The translations under genes and the position numbers were made by a program. Positions 1-9,132 of a stretch of DNA of 64,000 nt are shown here, piece after piece. The DNA comes from Stenotrophomonas indicatrix (GTDB taxonomy: Bacteria > Pseudomonadota > Gammaproteobacteria > Xanthomonadales > Xanthomonadaceae): assembly GCA_041545745.1 (NCBI GenBank), contig CP168152.1:3098001-3162000 (forward strand), read 5' to 3'. The notes below the pieces were generated by a model. It saw only the letters and a program-made list of their open reading frames with translations. It had not been told where the DNA came from and searched no databases. Each line of letters opens with the position of its first letter. Position 1 is the first letter of the stretch.

Positions 1-1319
1 ACTCCGGCGTCGGCACTGGTGACCGGCAATCCGTTCTCCATCGGCATCGGCGGCAGTACCGCACCCCGCTCGGCACCGGCGGGCGATGCATACAGCGCAG
101 CATAGGCAGCGGGTGCGTCGGCCACCTGCAGGCCCAGCGGCTGCTGCGGGCGCCAACCGGAGAAGCCAGCGCCGCCGCCCTGCCCGGCACCGGGCGCCGG
201 GCCGCGCACGTAGCCGAAGCTGGCGGCCGTGGCCCCCGGCATCGCAGACGCGCTGCCGCCCTCGGCCGGATGCACGGCTCCTGCACCGATCTCCTGCGCG
301 CTCATGCCGGCGCGGGTGTCGGCCAGCGCGTCCTTCAAGGTGCGGTAGACGAAGTCATGCACCAGCCGCGAGTCACGGAAACGCACCTCGTGCTTGGCCG
401 GGTGCACGTTCACATCGACGCGGGTCGGGTCCAGTTCCAGGAACAGCACATAGGCTGGCTGCCGACCGTGATACAGCACGTCGCCGTAGGCCATCTTCAC
501 CGCGTGGGCAACACTGCGGTCACGCACCGAACGGCCGTTGACGTACAGGTACTGCTGATCGGTGCTGGCACGCGAATAATGCGGTTGCGCGATCCAGCCA
601 TGCAGGCGCAGGCCGGCACTGCTGTGGTCCACGCGCACGGCCTGGCTGGCGAAGTCTTCGCCCAGGGTCTCGGCCAGGCGCACGTCCGAATACAGATCCC
701 CCGGCTTGTAGCGACGCGAGGCCTTGCCATTGTGCGAGACACGCAGCTCGACATCGGGCCGGGCCAGTGCCAGCGAGCGCAGCCACTCTTCGATATGTCC
801 CAGTTCGGTGCGCTCGGCGCGCAGGAACTTGCGCCGCGCCGGCACGTTGTAGAACAACTCGCGCACTTCCACCGTAGTGCCGGGCGCATGCGCGCGCGGG
901 GTCACCTCGCCGATCTTGCCGCCTTCGATCTGCAGTGCCGAACCGTGCTCATCATGGGCACGGCGCGAGGACAGGGTGAAACGACTGACCGAGGCGATCG
1001 AGGGCAGCGCTTCGCCACGGAAACCCAGCGTGGCCACTGCTTCCAGCTCGTCCAGGTTGGCGATCTTGCTGGTGGCGTGACGCGAGACGGCCAGCGGCAA
1101 CTGTTCCGCGGCAATGCCGCTGCCGTTGTCGCGGATGCGGATCAGGCGCACACCGCCTTCTTCCAGTTCGATATCGACGCGGCTGGCGCCGGCATCGATC
1201 GCGTTTTCAACCAGCTCCTTGACCACCGATGCGGGCCGTTCGACCACCTCACCGGCGGCAATCTGGTTGATCAGGATTTCCGGCAACGGCCGGATCGGAC
1301 GCGGATCGGGCGCGTTCAT
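1..1319 (-). CDS. mutL: DNA mismatch repair protein MutL (partial, C-terminus outside window)
   Basis: MutL is the GHKL-ATPase matchmaker that links MutS recognition of mismatches to strand incision and helicase loading. About 439 N-terminal residues are visible. The ATPase motifs are clear: [12 protein letters not shown] with the catalytic Glu near residue 35, DNGSGI at 64-69, then RHATSKI and GFRGEAL. The transducer-type domain follows ([22 protein letters not shown]), and then the start of the Pro/Ala/Gly-rich linker, where the window cuts it. It lies downstream of the amidase on the same strand, as in the E. coli amiB-mutL order. The start ATG begins a conserved N-terminus that leads into the [15 protein letters not shown] motif. 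Confidence 0.97.
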   Translation of the reverse strand, partial: MNAPDPRPIRPLPEILINQIAAGEVVERPASVVKELVENAIDAGASRVDIELEEGGVRLIRIRDNGSGIAAEQLPLAVSRHATSKIANLDELEAVATLGFRGEALPSIASVSRFTLSSRRAHDEHGSALQIEGGKIGEVTPRAHAPGTTVEVRELFYNVPARRKFLRAERTELGHIEEWLRSLALARPDVELRVSHNGKASRRYKPGDLYSDVRLAETLGEDFASQAVRVDHSSAGLRLHGWIAQPHYSRASTDQQYLYVNGRSVRDRSVAHAVKMAYGDVLYHGRQPAYVLFLELDPTRVDVNVHPAKHEVRFRDSRLVHDFVYRTLKDALADTRAGMSAQEIGAGAVHPAEGGSASAMPGATAASFGYVRGPAPGAGQGGGAGFSGWRPQQPLGLQVADAPAAYAALYASPAGAERGAVLPPMPMENGLPVTSADAG

Positions 1320-1402
1320 GGGCAGGTCGGGCAGGCAGACGTCATGCCACGATGATAGCGGAGCGGCGCCAGGTAGAGTCGAGATCCACCTTACGCAGCG
1401 CC

Positions 1403-1421
1403 AGCCAGGCGTGGCCTGGCT
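1403..1421. terminator. 8-bp perfect hairpin between amidase and mutL
   Basis: AGCCAGGC-GTG-GCCTGGCT forms a perfect hairpin in the short gap between the amidase stop and the mutL start. There is no clear U-tract, so it may be an attenuating or processing hairpin or a degenerate repeat rather than a strong terminator. Confidence 0.35.
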
Positions 1422-1447
1422 CTAGCGGAAGCGGGCGATCCAGCGGG

Positions 1448-3019
1448 TTACTTGCTGCCGCCAGCCACGGTGCTTGCGGCGTCGATCTCGGCCTGCGCGC
1501 GTGCGGCGTACAACGTCCCCGGCGGCGGTTGGCGGCTGAAGAACGTATGCACGCCGTCCAGCACTGCACCGGCGACCTTGCGCTGGTAGGCGGGGTCGAT
1601 CAGCCGGCGCTCTTCATCCGGGTTCGAGATGAACGCGGTTTCCACCAGCATCGCCGGCATGTCCGAGGTGCGCAGCACGGCGAAGTTGGCGCGTTCGATA
1701 TTCGGCTTGTGATTGTTGCCGATCCGCTTCAGCCCGCCCAGCACGTGCCCGGCAGCATCCTCGGAGGATTTCATGTAACCACTCTGGGCCAAGTCCAGCA
1801 GGACGTTGGCCAACGTGCCTTCGGTCTGCTGCAGGCGCACGCCACCGACCAGATCGGCCGCGTTTTCCTTGTCCGCCAACCAACGCGCACGCTGCGAAGA
1901 TGCGCCCTTGGTCGACAGCACGTACACCGACGAACCGGTGGCTGAGCGGTTCTCGGCGGCATCGGCGTGGATCGAAATGAAGATGTCGGCCTTGTTCGCC
2001 CGCGCCTTCTGCGCACGCATCGGCAGCGGGATGAACACATCGCTGTCGCGGGTCAGGAAGGCTTTCAGGCCGGGCGTGGCATTGACCTGGCGGGCCAGTT
2101 CACGCGCCACCGCGAGGGTGACGTCCTTCTCGCGCTTACCGGTCGGACCGATGGCACCGGGGTCCTGGCCGCCATGGCCCGGATCGATCGCCACCACCAG
2201 GTGACGCATGCCCCGCTGCATGCGGATGCGCGAGGCATCGCTGGGCATGGTCGGACGCGGCGACTCGGCCGGCGCAACAGGTGTCGGCGCCGGCTTCGGC
2301 TGGGCGGCCACAACCGCAGTGGTGGCCTGACCGGCCAGGATCGCTGCCGGCGATGACGTGGGCGTGCTGCTGGCGGTGGTACCCGCTGCCGCCATCTGCA
2401 CCGGGGTGGTACTCGGCGCCGGCATCGGCGCGGCGGGTGTTGCAGCGCTGGCACTGGCCTGCTGTTGGACCTGCGCGGTCAACAGCGCAGTGGCTCGCGC
2501 GGCATCGCCGCGGGACTGTGCAGTTTGTGCCGGGGTCGGGTTCGGGTTCGGGGTAGAAGCCGGACTCACCGTAGATGCCGCTGGCGGTTGCGTCGCCGCA
2601 GGTCGGCTGGCAGCAACGGCCGGACCATCGCCCGGCCACTCGATCACCAGCTTGGATTCACTGCCTTCGCGCTGCATCTGCGGGCGGAAGGGGGCGACCG
2701 TCTCGGCCAGGTCGAATACGACACGGAAGGTTCCCGGCACCGGCTGCCCGGTACGCACCGCCGTGACCACGCCCTGCGGCGAGGGCATTTTCAGGTTGCG
2801 CACCGCGCTGGAATCGGGGAAATCGACCACCAGCCGGTTCGGGCCGGCCAAGGACAAGGTCTTGTAGCCGCCACTGCCGACCAGCGCGATTTCCGCACGG
2901 GTTCCGGTCGCACCGGTATTCAGCAGCACCTGACGGACCTCACCGGCCCACGCACTGACGCTCGCCAGACCAAGTCCGACGGCGGCACAGATGGCAATGA
3001 GTCGATTCCCCGGGCGCAT
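1448..3019 (-). CDS. amiB: N-acetylmuramoyl-L-alanine amidase with AMIN domain (AmiB/AmiC type)
   Basis: Periplasmic zinc amidase that cleaves the MurNAc-L-Ala bond of peptidoglycan during daughter-cell separation. It has a signal peptide ending near AWA-GE (residue ~25), an AMIN septum-targeting domain at about residues 27-130, a long Ala/Pro/Thr-rich linker (about 130-260), and an Amidase_3 catalytic domain from about 270. Zinc ligands are visible in DPGHGGQDPGA and SIHADA, and the catalytic Glu in MLVETAFISN. Length is 523 residues. No LysM domain is seen, unlike E. coli AmiB, so the symbol rests on synteny (tsaE-amiB-mutL); AmiC is the alternative name. Confidence 0.93.
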   Translation of the reverse strand: MRPGNRLIAICAAVGLGLASVSAWAGEVRQVLLNTGATGTRAEIALVGSGGYKTLSLAGPNRLVVDFPDSSAVRNLKMPSPQGVVTAVRTGQPVPGTFRVVFDLAETVAPFRPQMQREGSESKLVIEWPGDGPAVAASRPAATQPPAASTVSPASTPNPNPTPAQTAQSRGDAARATALLTAQVQQQASASAATPAAPMPAPSTTPVQMAAAGTTASSTPTSSPAAILAGQATTAVVAAQPKPAPTPVAPAESPRPTMPSDASRIRMQRGMRHLVVAIDPGHGGQDPGAIGPTGKREKDVTLAVARELARQVNATPGLKAFLTRDSDVFIPLPMRAQKARANKADIFISIHADAAENRSATGSSVYVLSTKGASSQRARWLADKENAADLVGGVRLQQTEGTLANVLLDLAQSGYMKSSEDAAGHVLGGLKRIGNNHKPNIERANFAVLRTSDMPAMLVETAFISNPDEERRLIDPAYQRKVAGAVLDGVHTFFSRQPPPGTLYAARAQAEIDAASTVAGGSK

Positions 3020-3101
3020 GACTCAGGATTCAATCACCGCACTGAACGGAATGCAACACCTTTTTCCTTAATAATCCGTAACCTGCCGGTGTTTGTTCTC
3101 G

Positions 3102-3584
3102 TCAGCCGACAGAAAGGGCCTGCAAGTCGCCACCGTCGGGAAGCCGCAACAGCCATTCACGACCCGCGTCGCTGATGCCAGTGAGACGCACGCGACGCCC
3201 CTGCCCTTCAATCTCCAGTGCCACGACCAGATCGGTGGGGGGCAATGCACCGGCACCGCGCTCGGGCCATTCGACCAGCCACAGCACGGCACTGCCCTCG
3301 TCCAGGCCGAGGAAATCCAGCTCGCCGGCCTGGCCGATGCGATACAGGTCCAGGTGCCAGGCTTCGCCGCCACTGGACAACGGATAGCGCTCGACCAGGG
3401 TATAGGTTGGGCTGCGGATCGCGCCCTGCACGCCCAGCGCCCGCAGCAGCGCGCGCGCCGTGGTCGATTTGCCAGCGCCAAGATCGCCGCGCAGCTCGAC
3501 CAGCGCCTGCGGTGGACGGGTGGCTGCCAGCCATTGCCCCAGCAGTTCGGTGGCGTCGCTGTCAGCAAGGAAGAATTCGGTCAT
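3102..3584 (-). CDS. tsaE: tRNA t6A biosynthesis ATPase TsaE
   Basis: TsaE is the ATPase of the TsaBCDE complex that installs threonylcarbamoyl on A37 of ANN-decoding tRNAs. The P-loop GDLGAGKST is at about residues 33-41, and the family signature SPTYTLVERY and the HLDLYR segment follow. The start is placed at the ATG overlapping the nnr stop as ATGA, which gives 160 residues, close to the family length. An ATG 9 bases upstream would overlap nnr more and looks less likely. The gene belongs to the nnr-tsaE-amiB-mutL unit. Confidence 0.95.
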   Translation of the reverse strand: MTEFFLADSDATELLGQWLAATRPPQALVELRGDLGAGKSTTARALLRALGVQGAIRSPTYTLVERYPLSSGGEAWHLDLYRIGQAGELDFLGLDEGSAVLWLVEWPERGAGALPPTDLVVALEIEGQGRRVRLTGISDAGREWLLRLPDGGDLQALSVG

Positions 3585-5065
3585 CGGGAACATTCCGGGT
3601 TGGCCAGCCGCCGCAGGGGCGCCAGCAGATCAGTGGGAAGCAGGCCACGGGCACCGTCGGCGGCGGCGACATCACCGGCCAGGGCATGCAGCAACGCACC
3701 GCCTGCCGCCGCATCGAACGCGGGCAGGCCCTGCGCGCGCAGGCTGGCGATGATGCCGGTCAACAGGTCACCCATGCCACCTACCGCCATTCCAGGGTTG
3801 CCCGCCGCAATCAGTCGAGGTGTCCGGCCGGGCGCGGCGACGACGCTGCCCGCCCCCTTCAGCACCACCACTGCGTGATAGCGCTCAGCCAGCGCCTGCG
3901 CGCTGCCGTAGCGATCAGCCTGGATTGCCCCCGTGGTGGTTTCCAGCAAACGCGCCGCTTCGCCGGGGTGCGGGGTGAGGATCGCATCGGTCATCGCATG
4001 CGCATCCTGCGCCAGCAGGTTCAGCGCATCGGCGTCGATCACCAGCGGCAGGCCCGACTGCAGCACACGCGCATACAACGCGCGTGCCCATTCGTCCTGG
4101 CCCAGGCCCGGGCCGATCGCCACGACCTTGGCTTTTGCCAGCAACGCGGGCAGCGCATCGCCATCTTCCAGCGCATGCGTCATCGCCTCAGGCAACCTGG
4201 CCAGCAGCGGGCCAACATGGTCCTGGCGCGTGCCGATGCTCAGCAGACCTGCACCAGTGCGCAACGCGGCTTCGGCGGCCATCGCGATGGCACCACCGCT
4301 GCCATGGTTGCCGCCCACGCACAGCACATGGCCGGACTCACCCTTGTGGCTGTTGGCACGGCGCGGCGGCAGCAGATCCGGCAGGCGCGACTGCGTCCAG
4401 CACTCTGCAGCGGCAACGACACCCTGCCAGGCCTCGTCGGGCAGCGTCAGCGGCGCCAGCTGTCTGCGCCCGGTGTATTCCAGCGCGTCGCCGGTGTACA
4501 GGCCACGATGGGCGACGATGAACTGCAACGTCAGGGCGGCCCGTACCGCTACGCCCGGTACGCAGCCATGGTCGGCGTCGACACCGCTGGGTACGTCCAA
4601 CGCCAACACCGGCGCCTGCTGCGCGTTCAGCGCCTCGATCAAGGCCAGGGTCGCACCCGCTGGGGCCCTGGAGAAGCCAAGGCCGAACAGGGCATCGACC
4701 CATATATCGGCCTGGGCCAGTTCGCCATTGAAATCAGTGACGGTTCCGCCGGCGGACTTAAAATCCGCTGCGGCGCGCTGCGCCAGCGCCGTGGAAGGCG
4801 GGCTGCCCGGCAGCGCGACCACCTGGACCAGCAGCCCCGCCTGCAGCGCATGGCGGGCCAGCACGTAACCATCTCCACCATTGTTGCCGCTGCCAACGAC
4901 CACGCCGATCCGTCGCGCCTGCGGCCAGTGCTGCAGCAGGCATTGCCAGGCCGCCTGCCCCGCCTGGGCCATCAAGCCCCAGCCACCATCACCCGCCAGC
5001 GCGGAGGCCTGGGCATCGAGCATGCGCGCGGCACGGGAATCGAACAGATCGGCAAGGTTGGCCAT
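3581..5065 (-). CDS. nnr: Bifunctional NAD(P)H-hydrate epimerase/dehydratase
   Basis: Repairs damaged NAD(P)H hydrates. The N-terminal YjeF_N-type epimerase (about residues 1-215) has the GSGNNGGDGYVLAR motif. The C-terminal ADP/ATP-dependent dehydratase with ribokinase fold (about 225-490) has NPGMAVGGMGDLLTG near its end. At 494 residues it is the full two-domain fusion. It overlaps tsaE by 4 bases, so translation is probably coupled. It is divergent from queG with under 25 bases between the start codons. Confidence 0.95.
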   Translation of the reverse strand: MANLADLFDSRAARMLDAQASALAGDGGWGLMAQAGQAAWQCLLQHWPQARRIGVVVGSGNNGGDGYVLARHALQAGLLVQVVALPGSPPSTALAQRAAADFKSAGGTVTDFNGELAQADIWVDALFGLGFSRAPAGATLALIEALNAQQAPVLALDVPSGVDADHGCVPGVAVRAALTLQFIVAHRGLYTGDALEYTGRRQLAPLTLPDEAWQGVVAAAECWTQSRLPDLLPPRRANSHKGESGHVLCVGGNHGSGGAIAMAAEAALRTGAGLLSIGTRQDHVGPLLARLPEAMTHALEDGDALPALLAKAKVVAIGPGLGQDEWARALYARVLQSGLPLVIDADALNLLAQDAHAMTDAILTPHPGEAARLLETTTGAIQADRYGSAQALAERYHAVVVLKGAGSVVAAPGRTPRLIAAGNPGMAVGGMGDLLTGIIASLRAQGLPAFDAAAGGALLHALAGDVAAADGARGLLPTDLLAPLRRLANPECSR

Positions 5066-5088
5066 GCGGGGATTTTATACTGGTGCAC

Positions 5089-6159
5089 ATGTCCCCCGTC
5101 CCTGCCCCCCTCGATCCGGCCCTGGCCGTACAGCGCATCCGCGACCTCGCGCGCGTGCATGGCTTCCAGCGCTGCGGTATCGCCGGTATTGAACTGGGCG
5201 AGGATGAGGCGCACCTGGCCGACTGGCTCGGCCAGGGCCTGTACGGCACGATGGACTGGATGGCCCGCCACGGCACCCTGCGCGCGCGACCTGCCGAGCT
5301 GCTGCCCGGCACGGTGCGGGTGATCTCGGTGGGCATGGACTACAGCCACAGGGATGACACCGAAGCGTGGGCGACCCTGGCCGATCCGGGACGCGCCTAC
5401 GTCGCCCGCTACGCGCTCGGCCGCGATTACCACAAGCTGATGCGCAACCGCCTGCAGAAGCTGGCCACGCAGATCAACGATGAGGTAGCGCCGCTGGGCT
5501 ACCGCGTCTTCGTCGACTCGGCGCCGGTGTTGGAGCGCGCACTGGCCCGCAACGCCGGGCTGGGCTGGATCGGCAAGCACACCTGCCTGATCGACCGCCA
5601 CGGCGGCTCGTGGTTCTTCATCGGCGAGATCTACATCGATATCCCGCTGCCGATCGACACGCCGGCCACCGCGCACTGCGGCACCTGCACGCGTTGCATC
5701 GATGTCTGCCCGACCAAGGCCATCACCGGCCCGCAGCGCCTGGATGCGCGCCGTTGCATCTCCTACCTGACCATCGAGCATGACGGCGCGATCCCCGTGG
5801 AGATGCGACCACTGATCGGCAACCGCATCTATGGCTGCGACGACTGCCAGCTGGTCTGCCCTTGGAACAAGTTCGCCAAGCGCACCGACGAGGCCGACTT
5901 CCGCGCACGCAACAACCTGGACACCGCACGTCTGGACCAATTGTTCGCGTGGGACGAGGATGAATTCCTGCGCCGCACCGAAGGCAGCCCGATCCGCCGT
6001 AGCGGCCACGAGCGCTGGCTGCGCAACATCGCCGTGGCACTGGGCAATGCGCCAACCACGGCAGAGACGCTGTCGGCGCTGCAGACGCGCGCCGAGGATG
6101 CTTCGCCCGTGGTCCGCGAACACGTGCACTGGGCACTGGCCCAGCACGGCCAGCGCTGA
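5089..6159 (+). CDS. queG: Epoxyqueuosine reductase QueG
   Basis: Cobalamin- and Fe4S4-dependent enzyme for the last step of queuosine synthesis in tRNA (epoxyqueuosine to queuosine). The ferredoxin-like clusters are visible as CGTCTRCIDVCPTKAI (about residues 190-205) and CDDCQLVCPWN (about 247-257). A HEAT-like C-terminal tail follows, rich in short helical segments. The start is the ATG at 5089; an in-frame GTG at 5083 is possible. It is divergent from nnr, so the promoters must overlap the nnr start region. Confidence 0.95.
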   Translation: MSPVPAPLDPALAVQRIRDLARVHGFQRCGIAGIELGEDEAHLADWLGQGLYGTMDWMARHGTLRARPAELLPGTVRVISVGMDYSHRDDTEAWATLADPGRAYVARYALGRDYHKLMRNRLQKLATQINDEVAPLGYRVFVDSAPVLERALARNAGLGWIGKHTCLIDRHGGSWFFIGEIYIDIPLPIDTPATAHCGTCTRCIDVCPTKAITGPQRLDARRCISYLTIEHDGAIPVEMRPLIGNRIYGCDDCQLVCPWNKFAKRTDEADFRARNNLDTARLDQLFAWDEDEFLRRTEGSPIRRSGHERWLRNIAVALGNAPTTAETLSALQTRAEDASPVVREHVHWALAQHGQR

Positions 6160-6204
6160 CGTGCGATCCTGAGCCCCCTGCTCCATCTGCCCCACGCCGT
6201 AACC

Positions 6205-7545
6205 ATGCAACCACGCAACAACGACGTCTTCACCCCCAGCCAGCTCAACACCCTGGCACGCGACCTGCTGGAAGGCAGCTTCCCGGCGATCTGGGTGGAA
6301 GCCGAACTGGGCAGCGTGGCGCGCCCGGCGTCCGGCCATCTGTACTTCACCCTGAAGGACGCGCGTGCGCAGTTGCGCGCTGCGATGTTCAGGATGAAGG
6401 CGCAGTACCTGAAGTTCGTGCCGCGCGAGGGCATGCGCGTGCTGGTGCGCGGCAAGGTGACCCTGTATGACGCCCGTGGCGAGTACCAGATGGTACTGGA
6501 CCACATGGAGGAGGCCGGCGAAGGCGCACTGCGTCGCGCGTTCGAGGAGCTGAAGACGCGGCTGGAGGCAGAGGGTCTGTTCGACCCCGCGCGCAAGCGG
6601 CCGATGCCAGCCCATGTGCAGCGCCTGGCGGTGATCACCTCGCCCACCGGTGCCGCCGTGCGCGACGTACTGAGCGTGCTCGGCCGCCGCTTCCCGTTGC
6701 TGGAGGTGGATCTGCTGCCGACGCTGGTACAGGGCGCGACCGCTGCCGCGCAGATCACCCGTCTGCTGCAGGCCGCCGATGCCAGTGGCCGCTACGACGT
6801 GATTCTGCTGACCCGCGGCGGTGGCTCGCTGGAAGACCTGTGGGCGTTCAACGATGAAGCCCTTGCCCGTGCAATCGCCGCCAGCGGCACGCCGGTGGTA
6901 TCGGCGGTGGGCCACGAAACCGACTTCAGTCTCAGCGATTTTGCCGCTGACCTGCGCGCACCGACGCCATCGGTAGCCGCAGAACTGCTGGTACCCGATC
7001 AGCGCGACCTGGCTCTGCGCCTGCGTCGCAATGCGGCCCGCATGGTGCAGCTGCAACGCCACGCCCTGCAGCAGGCCATGCAGCGCGCTGATCGTGCCTT
7101 GCTGCGCTTGAACGCACAGAGTCCGCAGGCACGACTGGATCTGCTTCGCCGTCGCCAGCTGGACCTTGGGCGACGACTGCATGCGGCGCACAACCAGCAG
7201 CAGGAGCGTCGCGCGGCCCGCCTGCGCCACGCCGCTGCAGTGTTGCGAGGTCACCATCCGCAACGGCAGATGGAAGCGCTGCGACGTCGCCTTGCCGCGC
7301 TGGGCGGACGCCCGCAAGCGGCACTGCAGCGCCTGCTGCAGCGTGATGCGCTTCGCCTGCGTGGCCTGGCGCGGTCGCTGGAAGCGGTCAGTCCACTGGC
7401 GACCGTCGCGCGTGGCTACAGCATCGTGACCCGTGCAGACGATGGCGCTCTGGTACGTCGGATCGAGCAGGTGCAACCGGGTGACGCACTACAGGCCCGG
7501 GTCGGTGACGGCGTGATCGACGTCCAGGTGACTGCGGTCAAGTAA
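6205..7545 (+). CDS. xseA: Exodeoxyribonuclease VII large subunit
   Basis: Large subunit of the single-strand-specific bidirectional exonuclease that trims DNA to oligonucleotides. It has an N-terminal OB-fold (about residues 8-105) with [16 protein letters not shown] and [15 protein letters not shown], then the catalytic core with [16 protein letters not shown] and [16 protein letters not shown] long Arg/Gln-rich helical region (about 270-380) precedes the conserved C-terminal barrel segment (LARGYSI-like [10 protein letters not shown]). It is 446 residues long, normal for the family. The small subunit xseB is not nearby. The downstream repeat element begins right after its stop. Confidence 0.96.
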   Translation: MQPRNNDVFTPSQLNTLARDLLEGSFPAIWVEAELGSVARPASGHLYFTLKDARAQLRAAMFRMKAQYLKFVPREGMRVLVRGKVTLYDARGEYQMVLDHMEEAGEGALRRAFEELKTRLEAEGLFDPARKRPMPAHVQRLAVITSPTGAAVRDVLSVLGRRFPLLEVDLLPTLVQGATAAAQITRLLQAADASGRYDVILLTRGGGSLEDLWAFNDEALARAIAASGTPVVSAVGHETDFSLSDFAADLRAPTPSVAAELLVPDQRDLALRLRRNAARMVQLQRHALQQAMQRADRALLRLNAQSPQARLDLLRRRQLDLGRRLHAAHNQQQERRAARLRHAAAVLRGHHPQRQMEALRRRLAALGGRPQAALQRLLQRDALRLRGLARSLEAVSPLATVARGYSIVTRADDGALVRRIEQVQPGDALQARVGDGVIDVQVTAVK

Positions 7546-8139
7546 GGGTTGTTCGGCAGGGCTGCGCCCTGCACCTGCAGACGCGGTAGTGCTGACCGCT
7601 GGCCGGCAACCTCAGCAGCAACAGCAACAGCTGGCATTCCGTGGAATGGCGGGGCGGTGTCGGATTGCGGGGACGCAGCAAGTACGTCCTTGCAGGCTTG
7701 TCCGCCGCTTGCCTCGGGCCCATGCCGCGGACACCCCGCAATCCGACACCGCCCCACCTTCGACAGTCTGCCGATGTCTGGTAGATCCACGCCATGCGTG
7801 GATGCTCCTCGTTCAATTGTCGAAATATTCGATCTCGATGGAGATCCATCCACGCATGGCGTGGATCTACGTGTCGACCAAGGTCGACACCCACCAAGAG
7901 CAGGCAACGCCATTCCAACCGATCGCGGAAATCTGTCGAAGGCGGGGTGGGTCCGGTTGCGGGGGCGTAAGCGCCATGGATGGCGCGACCGAGCTTACAG
8001 GGACGTATTTGCAGCGTCCCCCGCAACCGGACCCACCCCGCCATCCCACGGATAGCCCGCTGTTGCTGTTGCCGTTGAGGTTGCCGGCCAGCGGCCGGCA
8101 CTACCGCGGGTGCAGGGCGCAGCCCTGCCGAACCACCCT
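7546..8139. repeat. Inverted pair of ~210-bp repeat elements around a SMAG dimer
   Basis: The whole gap between the convergent xseA and M48 genes is repeat DNA. Copy A (about 7549-7765, plus) and copy B (about 7925-8139, minus) match over most of their length. Each starts 4-6 bases after a stop codon with the hairpin GCAGGGC-TGC-GCCCTGC. Then comes a GTAG-headed palindrome (7586-7608 and 8082-8104), a GCAACAGCAACAG tract, and a long internal inverted repeat whose arms carry GTCGGATTGCGGGG (A) or GGGTCCGGTTGCGGGGG (B). Between the copies lie two SMAG units in opposite orientation (7781-7803 and 7848-7870) and a 20-bp palindrome (7871-7890). A third copy lies at 32760-32940. No coding gene is seen. 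Confidence 0.8.
7556..7572. terminator. Hairpin just downstream of xseA
   Basis: GCAGGGC-TGC-GCCCTGC is a perfect 7-bp stem starting 11 bases after the xseA stop. The same hairpin occurs inverted at the other end of the gap next to the M48 gene stop, so the pair probably acts as 3' end structures for the two convergent genes. No U-tract is present. Confidence 0.4.
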
Positions 8140-9030
8140 TTACCTGGCCTGCTCGCAGAACTTCTGCCGGTACTCCAGTGCCTTCGGCATCAACGCCTGC
8201 AGGTTCTGGATACGGGTACCCGGATTGGGGTGGGTCGAAGAGAATTCCGGCGGCGACTGGCCACCACCGGCCTGGCCCATGCGCTGCCATAGCGGTATCG
8301 CCTCGCGTGGGTCGAAACACGCCGCGGCCGCCAGCATCAGGCCTACCTCATCAGCCTGCGTCTCGTGGCTGCGCGCATACGGCAACAGATAGCCGTAGCC
8401 CATCGCCGACATCATCATCTGTTGCTGCTGCGCATCCATGCCACTGGCGGCGCCGGCCACCTGGCCGATCTGGGTCAACTTCTGCTGGGCCATGCGCTGT
8501 GCACCGTGCCGCAGCAACGCGTGGGCGATTTCATGGCCCATCACCACCGCCATCGCATCGCGGGTGCGCGCGACCGGAATCAGCCCCGTGTACACGGCCA
8601 TCTTGCCGCCGGGCAGGCAGAACGCATTGGCCTGTTCGGACGGAATCACATTCACTTCCCACTCGAAGTCGCGTGCGAAGTGTGCCGGCTGCAGCCCGTG
8701 CTCCTGCGCCAGCGCGGTCTCGACCACGTCCACCTTGGCGATCAGTCGCTCAGCAATCGCCCGGACATCCCGTGAGACCGATTCGTTCGGGCCCAGCGGG
8801 CGTTCCTGGGACAGGATCTGCTGGTAGGCCTGCAGGCCCAATGCCTTCTCCTGGCTGGCATCAAGGCTGCTGTCGATCAGCACCTTCTCGCCGGTATAGG
8901 GGTCGACCGCACGGTTGGAGAACCAGTAGAACGCCGCATAACCGGCGGCCAGCAGCAGCACCCACCAGCGGATGTTGCCGAACAGGCCACGCCGCTGCTG
9001 CGGCGAGCGGGAAAAAGGATCGTTGCGCAT
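8140..9030 (-). CDS. M48 family membrane-anchored metalloprotease
   Basis: Zinc metallopeptidase of the M48 (Ste24/HtpX/BepA-like) superfamily. One transmembrane anchor is at about residues 18-37 (hydrophobic WWVLLLAAGYAAFYWF). The catalytic HEIAH (HExxH) is in the segment MGHEIAHALLRHG, and the third zinc ligand is in the downstream HETQADEVG motif. The start is the ATG giving MRNDPFSR, with GGAAG upstream; an ATG 13 codons earlier lacks support. It is 296 residues long. It is followed on the same strand orientation by the SUMF1-like lipoprotein gene upstream, so the two may form a cell-envelope quality-control unit (inference). Confidence 0.9.
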   Translation of the reverse strand: MRNDPFSRSPQQRRGLFGNIRWWVLLLAAGYAAFYWFSNRAVDPYTGEKVLIDSSLDASQEKALGLQAYQQILSQERPLGPNESVSRDVRAIAERLIAKVDVVETALAQEHGLQPAHFARDFEWEVNVIPSEQANAFCLPGGKMAVYTGLIPVARTRDAMAVVMGHEIAHALLRHGAQRMAQQKLTQIGQVAGAASGMDAQQQQMMMSAMGYGYLLPYARSHETQADEVGLMLAAAACFDPREAIPLWQRMGQAGGGQSPPEFSSTHPNPGTRIQNLQALMPKALEYRQKFCEQAR

Positions 9031-9132
9031 CGGCAGGTCTTCCGGCTGACCCCGCCGGCCGGCGGGCACGGCGCAATCTTAGTGCGACACTGCCTGCGGC
9101 GGGTGAAGCCGGCGCCGATCCAGGCGTGCCCG

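Noticed and set aside
7546..8139. Possible pseudogene in the xseA-M48 gap
   Set aside because: The open frames there are made of palindromic repeat DNA and recur in the same form at 32.8 kb, so they are repeat, not gene remains.
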